Source of the DNA: an uncultured Clostridium sp.
GTDB taxonomy: Bacteria; Bacillota; Clostridia; Lachnospirales; Lachnospiraceae
Direction: 5' to 3'
Assembly (NCBI GenBank): GCA_934438135.1
Contig: CAKSBP010000088.1
Span: forward strand, 1-7,137
DNA length: 7,137 nt
Part shown: piece after piece, positions 1 to 5,325 of the stretch
How positions within the stretch are numbered: the stretch's first letter is position 1
Layout of the letters: each line of letters begins with the position of its first letter
Made by a program: the position numbers and the translations under genes
The notes under the pieces: generated by a model
What the model was told of the DNA's origin: nothing
The model's input: only the letters and a program-made list of their open reading frames with translations
Databases searched by the model: none

Positions 1-86
1 TGGTTTGTTTAGCTTGGTCGTTAAACATTTTACCATGACTGATGAAACTTCTCTATTTTTATTTACACAACTTATTGTACACTATC
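1..86. mobile_element. Terminal end of a probable IS256-family insertion sequence (body lies left of the window)
   Basis: Read on the minus strand from base 86 inwards, the sequence begins GATAGTGTAC and continues to TTGTGTAAAT at 61-70. From memory, IS256-family inverted repeats have the pattern GATAAAGTCC followed about six bases later by TTGTGTAAAA; I count about 17 of 26 identities without gaps. The adjacent bases 87-94 (TCAAAGTA) would be one copy of the 8-9 bp target duplication. I cannot tell which end this is. A minus-strand ATG at 36-34 opens 12 codons that run off the edge, while a plus-strand frame ends at a TGA at 36-38. No transposase motif is visible. An old, decayed end is as likely as an intact element. 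Confidence 0.42.
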
Positions 87-189
87 TCAAAGTACCTCTT
101 AAAATAGTATTGAGATATTATCATACTACATATTTGTTATTTGGACATAGTCAAAAGTGATACATTAGGACTTTATCATAAATGAATCA

Positions 190-231
190 GAAAACTGTCA
201 ACTAGTATGCAATAAACAGTTGACAGTTTTC
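190..231. promoter_or_regulatory. Perfect 14-bp inverted repeat, probable BirA operator of the biotin operon
   Basis: The arms at 190-203 and 218-231 are exact reverse complements (GAAAACTGTCAACT and its partner), separated by 14 nt. They contain TGTCAAC (196-202) and GTTGACA (219-225). BirA operators of the E. coli and Bacillus types share the form TGTnAAC ... GTTnACA with a spacer of about 15-17 nt; here it is 16. The right arm contains the -35 hexamer of the birA promoter, so bound BirA would block RNA polymerase. The downstream gene encodes a BirA with a DNA-binding domain, which fits autoregulation by biotinyl-AMP. Alternatively it is the terminator hairpin of an upstream gene, since T-rich sequence follows, but the 14-nt loop and promoter overlap favour an operator. 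Confidence 0.66.
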
Positions 232-248
232 TTGTTTTGTGCTATAAC
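220..248 (+). promoter_or_regulatory. SigA-type promoter of the birA-bioY-bioB operon
   Basis: A perfect -35 TTGACA (220-225) is followed after 17 nt by TATAAC (243-248). A TG at 240-241 sits one base upstream, giving an extended -10. Transcription should start near 255, leaving a leader of about 26 nt before the birA ATG. The -35 lies within the right arm of the inverted repeat. Confidence 0.75.
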
Positions 249-280
249 AAGTTTAACGAATTCGTTTTGAGGTGAATCAA

Positions 281-1252
281 ATGAGTGTAAAAGAACAGAC
301 CCTAGCGGTATTAGAAGAACAAAAAGGTGATTACATATCAGGAGCAGAACTGGCAGAAAAGCTGTCTGTCAGCAGAAATGCAGTTTGGAAGGCCATTCAG
401 GTGTTGAAAGAAGAAGGTTATGAAATCGCATCTGTAAAGAATAAAGGATATTCTCTTTCGATGGAAACAGATATCTTATCAGAACAGAGTATTAAGAAAT
501 ATATAACTAAGTATGAAGATGTGTTTGATTTAGAAGTACGTAAGACGCTTACTTCTACGAATCGTATTGCAAAAGAAGCAGGAGCATCTGGGGAAAAAGA
601 AGGGAAAGTCATAATTGCAGAGGAACAGACAGAAGGAAGAGGAAGGCTTGGAAGAAAATTTTTTTCTCCTTCTGGTTCAGGAATATATTTAAGTCTTCTG
701 CTTCGTCCACAGATGGAGGTTAGTGAGGCACTGCTAGTTACAACAGCGGCTGCGGTAGCAGTGGCAGAAGCCATTGAGTTTGTGTCAGGTAGAAAGGCAG
801 AGATTAAATGGGTGAATGATGTTTACTGTGATAATAAAAAGGTATGTGGAGTTTTAACAGAGGCATCCTTAGGATTAGAAAATGGAGGCGTGGAATATAT
901 TGTCCTTGGGATTGGAATTAATGTGAAACAGCCACAGGGAGGATTCCCTGATGAGATAAAGGATATTGCAACATCCGTTTATAAAGAAGCAGACGCAGAT
1001 GTTCGCAGTAGGCTGATTGCAGAGGTGCTGGAACGGTTCTGGGCATACTATCAGCATATTCATGAGAAAACATTTTTACAGGAATACAAGCGTCGTTCTC
1101 TTCTGATTGGACGAGAGATACAAGTATTGTCTGGCGAACAGTCTGAGAAGGCCGTTGCACTTGAGATAAATGACAGCTGTCAGTTGAAGGTAAGGATGGA
1201 GGATGGAACGATTCGAATCCTATCATCTGGCGAAGTCAGCATTAAACTATAG
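281..1252 (+). CDS. birA: Bifunctional biotin--[acetyl-CoA-carboxylase] ligase / biotin operon repressor BirA
   Basis: A 323-residue cytosolic enzyme that makes biotinyl-5'-AMP and transfers biotin to the lysine of biotin carboxyl carrier domains. With biotinyl-AMP bound it dimerises on the bio operator. An N-terminal winged helix-turn-helix (about residues 5-60; helix pair around 20-47) makes this the regulatory two-function class, not a stand-alone ligase. The ligase domain shows the GRGRLG biotin/adenylate loop at 119-124 followed by RKFFSP, KWVND at 176-180, VCGVLTE at 188-194 and GIGINV at 210-215. A C-terminal SH3-like domain follows from about 272. Length matches the E. coli and Bacillus proteins. 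ATG 281 is chosen because GAGGTG lies 6 nt upstream; an in-frame GTG at 272 lies inside that ribosome binding site. The gene is first in the operon, 13 nt before bioY, and is probably autorepressed through the palindrome at 190-231. Confidence 0.95.
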   Translation: MSVKEQTLAVLEEQKGDYISGAELAEKLSVSRNAVWKAIQVLKEEGYEIASVKNKGYSLSMETDILSEQSIKKYITKYEDVFDLEVRKTLTSTNRIAKEAGASGEKEGKVIIAEEQTEGRGRLGRKFFSPSGSGIYLSLLLRPQMEVSEALLVTTAAAVAVAEAIEFVSGRKAEIKWVNDVYCDNKKVCGVLTEASLGLENGGVEYIVLGIGINVKQPQGGFPDEIKDIATSVYKEADADVRSRLIAEVLERFWAYYQHIHEKTFLQEYKRRSLLIGREIQVLSGEQSEKAVALEINDSCQLKVRMEDGTIRILSSGEVSIKL

Positions 1253-1265
1253 GGAGAAAAAGAAT

Positions 1266-1826
1266 ATGGTAAAATCAAAATTTGCAGCAAGAGAACTAGT
1301 TTTGTGTTCCATGTTTGTGGCACTAATTGCAGTGGGAGCATTTATTAAAATTCCAATTCCAGTTGTTCCGTTTACTCTACAGTTTATGTTTACTATGCTT
1401 GCCGGACTGCTTTTGGGCGGCAGGCTTGGTGCCATAAGCGTGCTTGGTTACATTATTTTAGGCTTGGCTGGTATGCCGATTTTTACAGAAGGAGGCGGAA
1501 TCAGTTATTTGCTCAAACCAAGTTTTGGGTATATTATCGGGTTCTGTATTGCAAGTTATGTGGCTGGGAAAATTGCCAATCAAGTAGAAATGCCCTCTTT
1601 AAAGCGTCTGCTTACGGCAAATTTTACCGGGCTTGTGATTGTATACACAATGGGAATGTTATATTATTACATAATATGTAATTTTGTGATAAACACGCCG
1701 ATCGGATTGATTCCGTTATTTGTGTACTGCTTTATGCTTGCTGTTCCTGGTGATATTTTTTTGTGTATTTTTAGTGCATATTTGGCACGAAGAATTATTC
1801 CAGTCCGGAAACGAATCTTTGATTAA
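1266..1826 (+). CDS. bioY: Biotin transporter S-component BioY
   Basis: A 186-residue integral membrane protein, the substrate-binding component of an energy-coupling factor transporter that imports biotin. About six hydrophobic segments can be seen (near 10-28, 36-56, 57-75, 86-104, 118-140 and 147-172). Family landmarks are VPFTLQ at 34-39, GLAGMPIF at 66-73, KPSFGYIIGF at 84-93 and PGD at 161-163 near the C-terminus. No EcfA ATPase or EcfT gene is nearby. The protein may therefore share a housekeeping ECF module encoded elsewhere (group II arrangement), or work alone as reported for some BioY proteins. ATG 1266 is chosen because AGGGAG (1251-1256), overlapping the birA stop, sits 9 nt upstream. 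An in-frame ATG at 1203 lies inside birA and would add 21 polar residues. The gene is co-transcribed with birA and bioB. Confidence 0.93.
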   Translation: MVKSKFAARELVLCSMFVALIAVGAFIKIPIPVVPFTLQFMFTMLAGLLLGGRLGAISVLGYIILGLAGMPIFTEGGGISYLLKPSFGYIIGFCIASYVAGKIANQVEMPSLKRLLTANFTGLVIVYTMGMLYYYIICNFVINTPIGLIPLFVYCFMLAVPGDIFLCIFSAYLARRIIPVRKRIFD

Positions 1827-1873
1827 TACTGCTCACACTATATGGGAAGAAGCAGAAATGGAGGAAGGATATT

Positions 1874-2845
1874 ATGACAAATATAAGTAACTTTAAGGAA
1901 AAAGTATTAAATCATGAGCTGCTTACGAGAGAAGAAGCAATGCAGCTGGTGGATGCACCTCTGAAAGAACTTTGTACAGCAGCAAATGAAATCCGGAAAC
2001 AATTTTGTGGAGATGCATTTGATATCTGTACAATTATTAACGGAAAAAGCGGAAAATGTTCGGAAAATTGCAAGTATTGTGCACAGTCTGCATTTTATGA
2101 TACGGAGACAGAAACGTATCCGCTTCTACCTACAGAAAAAATGCTGGAGCAGGCAAAATACAATGACGAAAGAGGTGTGCTTCGTTATTCCATTGTTACC
2201 TCTGGAAGAAAACTTTCTGATAAGGAGATAGATCAAGTTTGTGAAAGTGTTCGTGAAATTCGGAAGCAGACGAATATTTCTGTATGTGGATCTTTTGGAC
2301 TTTTGGAAGAAAAGCAGTTTGCAAAATTAAAAGATGCCGGTGTGGTAAGAGTACATAATAATTTAGAGACATCCCGCAGAAACTTTCCAAATATCTGCAC
2401 TACTCATACGATAGAAGATAAAATTCAGGCGATTGAGGCGGCCAAACGTGCTGGACTTAACGTGTGCAGCGGTGGAATTATGGGACTTGGAGAAACCATG
2501 GAAGACCGGATTGATATGGTTATTACGATTCGTGAATTGGGAGTACGTTCTATTCCGGTTAATATGTTAAATCCGATTCCAGGAACACCATATGAAAAAA
2601 ATCCACTTTTGACCAATGATGATATGTGTAGAATTGTGGCTATTTTCCGTTTCCTTGTACCAAATGCATCCATTCGTCTGGCAGGTGGAAGAGGACTGCT
2701 TCCAGATAAGGGAAGAGCATGTTTTCAGTCGGGAGCCAATGCAGCAATTTCAGGTGACATGCTTACAACATCTGGAATTACCATTGAAACAGATATGAAA
2801 TTACTAAAGGAATTAGGATATAAGCCAGTATTATGGAATGAGTAA
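1874..2845 (+). CDS. bioB: Biotin synthase BioB (radical SAM), anaerobe-type with an altered auxiliary-cluster ligand
   Basis: A 323-residue cytosolic radical SAM enzyme that inserts sulfur into dethiobiotin, the last step of biotin synthesis. The CxxxCxxC motif binding the SAM [4Fe-4S] cluster is at C62, C66 and C69. Other family landmarks are VHNNLETS at 160-167, CSGGIMGLGET at 198-208, NPIPGTP at 233-239, IRLAGGR at 267-273 and a C-terminal substrate loop with LTTSG at 297-301. Against the E. coli [2Fe-2S] ligands C97, C128, C188 and R260, the equivalents appear to be Ser106, C138, C198 and R268, so the first cysteine is missing. This fits the class from obligate anaerobes that, as I recall, uses an auxiliary 4Fe-5S cluster (described for Blautia obeum). 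The start is supported by GGAGGAAGG (1860-1868), with GGAGG 9 nt before the ATG. It lies 47 nt after bioY with no terminator between. Confidence 0.95.
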   Translation: MTNISNFKEKVLNHELLTREEAMQLVDAPLKELCTAANEIRKQFCGDAFDICTIINGKSGKCSENCKYCAQSAFYDTETETYPLLPTEKMLEQAKYNDERGVLRYSIVTSGRKLSDKEIDQVCESVREIRKQTNISVCGSFGLLEEKQFAKLKDAGVVRVHNNLETSRRNFPNICTTHTIEDKIQAIEAAKRAGLNVCSGGIMGLGETMEDRIDMVITIRELGVRSIPVNMLNPIPGTPYEKNPLLTNDDMCRIVAIFRFLVPNASIRLAGGRGLLPDKGRACFQSGANAAISGDMLTTSGITIETDMKLLKELGYKPVLWNE

Positions 2846-2956
2846 ATAAGTTTTTAAACTGTCTAATACTTTCATCTTTTTATATAGTCAATCTAAAAAT
2901 ACACAGTACAGATAAGATGGGTATAATTATTATAGAATATTATGTCATAATCACTG

Positions 2957-3001
2957 AAAAGTACAATCTTTTGTTGACAAAAAAAATGAAAAATATATAA
3001 T
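2957..3001 (+). promoter_or_regulatory. Strong SigA-type promoter P1 with upstream AAAAGTACA element
   Basis: TTGACA (2974-2979) and TATAAT (2996-3001) are both perfect consensus, 16 nt apart. Transcription should start near 3008. AAAAGTACA at 2957-2965 ends 8 nt before the -35 and recurs at nearly the same place upstream of the second ligase. It could be a site for a shared regulator or an UP-like element. Confidence 0.68.
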
Positions 3002-3052
3002 TTAAGTATAAGCTAAAGACGTAATCATCCCATTCATTTTAAGGATTTGAAA

Positions 3053-3073
3053 GGAGGAGTTGACATTATGTAG
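3053..3073 (+). promoter_or_regulatory. Strong Shine-Dalgarno followed by an AUG-UAG minimal reading frame in the leader
   Basis: GGAGG at 3053-3057, within AAAGGAGGAG, is followed 10 nt later by ATG (3068-3070) and immediately by TAG (3071-3073). The SD starts about 45 nt after the predicted transcription start, the same distance as in the second ligase leader. A TTG at 3060 would open only 11 codons and is too close to the SD. Either this is a ribosome-loading regulatory element or the remnant of a small gene. A caveat is that the same bases also contain TTGACA (3060-3065) with TATACA 17 nt downstream, a possible weaker promoter. Confidence 0.4.
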
Positions 3074-3121
3074 TATTAATATTATACAGTATTAGTGACA
3101 ACATTCTAAAAAGATTATATC

Positions 3122-3150
3122 TGTCAAGAGTTACACATCTAAGGTTGACA
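3122..3150. promoter_or_regulatory. Imperfect BirA-box-like repeat in the first ligase leader
   Basis: TGTCAAG (3122-3128) and GTTGACA (3144-3150) are related by dyad symmetry with one mismatch and a 15-nt spacer, close to the operator upstream of birA (16 nt). There is no extended arm symmetry as at 190-231, and GTTGACA could simply be a -35-like hexamer, so support is weak. Confidence 0.2.
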
Positions 3151-3206
3151 CACTGGTTCTTGTTTTTGAGAATAGAACAAGTGATTAACAATCATCTGTA
3201 CAAGAA
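3151..3206 (+). promoter_or_regulatory. Mutually exclusive leader hairpins upstream of the first ligase
   Basis: Stem A pairs 3151-3160 (CACTGGTTCT) with 3174-3183 (AGAACAAGTG), 9 of 10 positions with one G-A mismatch, around a 13-nt loop. Stem B pairs 3157-3163 (TTCTTGT) with 3200-3206 (ACAAGAA), 7 of 7. Both need bases 3157-3160, so they cannot form together. A small TGATT/AATCA hairpin (3182-3186/3190-3194) competes with the base of stem A. Such an arrangement fits a conformational switch, but no attenuator T-run follows and no ligand class is recognised. Confidence 0.35.
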
Positions 3207-3404
3207 ATTTCGTGCATTTCCATTATATGATTTTACTTAACCTATTATTAATTCATTGTTTTAAGGAAAAATAATTATTATTAATATATAGATTGTTTTT
3301 AAATTACTACGCTTAAAGACATCCAGGGAACAAATAAGTTCATTAGTTGATGACATTTGTATTTTTACTATAAGATAAAAAAATGTTACGCGAGAGGTGT
3401 TAAT

Positions 3405-4982
3405 ATGCGAAATGTATTAAGTGAATTATGGAAAAGAAATAGTGATATTTATGGGGATAAAATTATGTTATCCGATATAACAAGTGAACAAAACTATACA
3501 TATAGGGAATTCTTTAATCAGGCAGAACAGCTTGCAAAAGGCCTGATTGGTTATGGAATAAAGAAAGGCGAACATATAGGACTGTTATCAAGAAATAGTG
3601 CTGAATGGTTGTTAGTATTTGCTGCAACTACTGAAATTGGATGTGTGCTGACTATGCTGAATACAGCATTAGGCGAACAGGAATTAATTTCGTCTATGAA
3701 ACATGCTGATGTAAAATATTTATTTGCAGAAGAAGAAATGCTTCAATTGTTAAATGAGGATAAGTCTGAAGACTTTGAATTATTAGAAGATATTACAGAG
3801 AAGACTGGAAATGTTACACAAGATATCTTTTTATTAGATAGTTATAATTTTGGATATGAGCATCATATTGATTATATTTATGAATATGGACGATTCACCA
3901 GTATGCTTAATTTGAAACAGAGAAAGGAACAGGTTGAAGAATCCGATGTTGCAACGATCCAGTTTACTTCAGGAACGACAGGTAATCCAAAAGCTGTACA
4001 GCTTACACAGAAAGGTATTGTAAAAGATGAAACTCGAAATGCAGCTTATTTTGGTTATAGCAGTGATGATAAAATGGTATTAGGAACTCCTCTGTTTCAT
4101 ATTTTGGGATATGCGGCATGTTTTATACCAATCGTTTTATCTGGTGCGAGATTGTATATAATGAGAAAGTTTAGTACGACAAAGACATTACAGACGATTG
4201 AACAGGAAAAATGTACTGCTTTTTGTGGGGTTCCTACGCTATACCAGTTTTTATGTGAAAAAAGCAGTAACTTTCAGATTTCATCGCTTAGGTTCGGAAT
4301 TGTAGCTGGTGCATTGTGCAGTGAAGATTTAGTAAAAAAAATTTTTACTTCATTAAGAATACGGAGATTGGAAAATTATTACGGACAAACGGAAACGTTA
4401 ACAGTTGGGGCAGCCTCTTTTTTGAAGAATGAGAAAGTATACAATAAGGGATTTAAAATGATGGACGGTATCAATTTTAAAATTCTGGATCTGCATACTC
4501 GCAAATCTGTAAAGTCTGGAAAACAAGGAGAATTAATTATACAATCTGATTCTGCTATGCCAGGATACTATAAAAATGATGAGGCAACCAAGAAGACAAT
4601 TAAGGATGGTTGGCTCTATACTGGAGACCTTGCAGTGATGGATGAGAATGGGCTGGTATATGTAAAAGGACGTATGGGAGATACGATTATTCGTGGTGGT
4701 GAAAATATCTCTGCTACAGAGGTTGAAAATCAGATAATGCGTCATCCAATGGTTAAGACTGCTGCAGTTCTTGGTGTTCCGGATAAAATATATGGACAGG
4801 AAGTCTGTGCATTTGTAATGCTGCATAATGGAGAAAAAATGTCAAAAGAGGAACTTCTTGAGTTTTTGAAAGAAAACTCTGGAAATAAGATTCCAAAGTT
4901 TGTTCATTTTGTAAGAGAATTTCCGTATACAGCTAGCGGGAAAGTACAGAAGTTTAAATTACTTGAAATGTCAAAAATATAA
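3405..4982 (+). CDS. Class I adenylate-forming enzyme, acyl-CoA synthetase-like (copy 1)
   Basis: A 525-residue cytosolic ANL-superfamily enzyme expected to activate a carboxylic acid with ATP to an acyl-AMP and usually pass it to CoA. Motifs in order are the phosphate-binding loop TSGTTGNPK (188-196), TPLFH at 228-232, YYGQTE (325-330), YTGD (405-408), GRMGD (422-426) followed by IIRGGENIS, and a C-terminal catalytic lysine K513 in TASGK. Length and two-domain layout (large domain to about 422, lid after) are normal. No signal peptide or membrane segment is seen. The hinge position, two residues after R423, is Gly425, where Lys or Asp is usual. ATG 3405 is chosen for AGAGGTG ending 5 nt upstream; a TTG at 3357 would add 16 residues but lacks a ribosome binding site. 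It is an ancient duplicate of the gene at 5496. The substrate is unknown: fatty, aryl or other acid. Having its own promoter suggests control separate from the biotin operon. Confidence 0.88.
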   Translation: MRNVLSELWKRNSDIYGDKIMLSDITSEQNYTYREFFNQAEQLAKGLIGYGIKKGEHIGLLSRNSAEWLLVFAATTEIGCVLTMLNTALGEQELISSMKHADVKYLFAEEEMLQLLNEDKSEDFELLEDITEKTGNVTQDIFLLDSYNFGYEHHIDYIYEYGRFTSMLNLKQRKEQVEESDVATIQFTSGTTGNPKAVQLTQKGIVKDETRNAAYFGYSSDDKMVLGTPLFHILGYAACFIPIVLSGARLYIMRKFSTTKTLQTIEQEKCTAFCGVPTLYQFLCEKSSNFQISSLRFGIVAGALCSEDLVKKIFTSLRIRRLENYYGQTETLTVGAASFLKNEKVYNKGFKMMDGINFKILDLHTRKSVKSGKQGELIIQSDSAMPGYYKNDEATKKTIKDGWLYTGDLAVMDENGLVYVKGRMGDTIIRGGENISATEVENQIMRHPMVKTAAVLGVPDKIYGQEVCAFVMLHNGEKMSKEELLEFLKENSGNKIPKFVHFVREFPYTASGKVQKFKLLEMSKI

Positions 4983-4985
4983 TGG

Positions 4986-5028
4986 TTAGAAAAGGTAATT
5001 AAAGAGTAACTTTAGTTACCTTTTCTAA
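4986..5028. other. 19-bp near-perfect hairpin just after the first ligase
   Basis: Arms at 4986-4998 and 5016-5028 are perfect 13-bp complements. A U-G pair (4999/5015) and a further 5-bp stem (5000-5004/5010-5014) close a 5-nt loop, giving about 19 bp starting 4 nt after the stop codon. No T-run follows, so it is not a classical terminator on the + strand. It may protect the mRNA 3' end or act with the terminator 70 nt further on. Confidence 0.6.
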
Positions 5029-5098
5029 TGTAATTTGATATAGGTTATGTGCAGTTATTTAAGTTTTATATCAATAGAAATAGAGGCTATGGAGAAAA

Positions 5099-5136
5099 CC
5101 TTGGAAAATATATTTTAGTTCCAAGGGTATTTTTTT
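5099..5136 (+). terminator. Intrinsic terminator of the first ligase transcript
   Basis: CCTTGGAA (5099-5106) pairs with TTCCAAGG (5119-5126), perfect over 8 bp with a 12-nt AT-rich loop, and seven T residues follow at 5130-5136. It lies 117 nt after the first ligase and before promoter P2, so the two ligases are separate transcription units. Confidence 0.75.
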
Positions 5137-5170
5137 ATTAGTAATATTCACGAAATGAAAATTAAAAATA

Positions 5171-5216
5171 AAAAAGTACACAATGAGTTGACAATCAAAG
5201 CAAGCAATGATATGAT
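5171..5216 (+). promoter_or_regulatory. SigA-type promoter P2 with upstream AAAAGTACA element
   Basis: TTGACA (5188-5193) and TATGAT (5211-5216) are separated by 17 nt, with a predicted start near 5223. AAAAGTACA (5172-5180) lies 7 nt before the -35, matching the layout of P1. The surrounding bases (AATGAGTTGACAA against AATCTTTTGTTGACAA) also resemble P1, so the promoter was probably duplicated with the gene. Confidence 0.68.
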
Positions 5217-5219
5217 AAA

Positions 5220-5240
5220 GAGTACACAAAACGTGTGCTC
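5220..5240 (+). promoter_or_regulatory. 5'-end hairpin of the second ligase leader
   Basis: GAGTACAC (5220-5227) pairs with GTGTGCTC (5233-5240) over 8 positions including one U-G, closing an AAAAC loop. It sits at the predicted transcript start, so it could stabilise the mRNA 5' end. One arm contains the AGTACAC repeat core. Confidence 0.5.
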
Positions 5241-5278
5241 TTCTTATGCGGTTTCTAAATTTAAGAAAGGAGAATAAT

Positions 5279-5293
5279 ATGAAATTAAGATGA
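5279..5293 (+). CDS. Tiny leader ORF of 4 codons (MKLR)
   Basis: An ATG at 5279 preceded by AAAGGAG (AGGAG at 5268-5272, 6 nt spacing), one of the best ribosome binding sites in the window, opens only four codons before TGA (5291-5293). The SD lies about 45 nt after the predicted start of transcription, as in the first ligase leader. A role in ribosome-dependent control of the ligase, or decay of a former small gene, are both possible. The peptide itself resembles nothing I know. Confidence 0.4.
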   Translation: MKLR

Positions 5294-5325
5294 ATTGTTC
5301 TATTGTAGAAAAAAGCATTAGATAA
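5290..5325 (+). CDS. Tiny leader ORF of 11 codons overlapping the previous one by ATGA
   Basis: This ATG overlaps the TGA of the 4-codon frame in the ATGA arrangement typical of translational coupling. The frame encodes MNCSIVEKSIR and ends at TAA 5323-5325. It has no ribosome binding site of its own, so it would be read only by ribosomes terminating on the first frame. It may be a chance frame. Confidence 0.22.
   Translation: MNCSIVEKSIR

Larger units (their letters stand above)
2846..3404 (+). other. 559-bp non-coding stretch: end of the biotin operon, then promoter and leader of the first ligase
   Basis: No convincing gene is present. From 2846 to 2956 the DNA is AT-rich without a clear terminator; the only hairpin after bioB is a weak AGTTT/AAACT stem near 2849-2861. 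A consensus promoter at 2974-3001 implies a leader of about 400 nt. This contains a strong Shine-Dalgarno leading to an AUG-UAG at 3068-3073, competing hairpins at 3151-3206, and an AT-rich tract to 3404. TTGACA occurs three times (2974, 3060, 3145). A frame open from 3064 to 3240 has no usable start codon. I recognise no known riboswitch class. Confidence 0.6.

Noticed and set aside
272..280. GTG start of birA adding three residues
   Set aside because: The GTG is part of the GAGGTG ribosome binding site; the ATG at 281 has ideal spacing.
1203..1265. Longer BioY starting inside birA
   Set aside because: It would add 21 polar residues overlapping birA, while ATG 1266 has a well-placed AGGGAG and gives a family-length protein.
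1827..1873. CTGCT/AGCAG hairpin between bioY and bioB as a terminator
   Set aside because: It has only 5 bp, a large loop and no T-run; the genes look co-transcribed.
2846..2885. Terminator immediately after bioB
   Set aside because: The only stem is about 5 bp (AGTTT/AAACT) and the T-run is not directly attached; support is insufficient.
3357..3404. TTG start of the first ligase
   Set aside because: There is no Shine-Dalgarno before it; ATG 3405 has AGAGGTG at good spacing and aligns with the start of the paralogue.
2846..3404. CRISPR array, tRNA or known riboswitch
   Set aside because: There are no regularly spaced repeats, no cloverleaf and no recognisable conserved riboswitch core.
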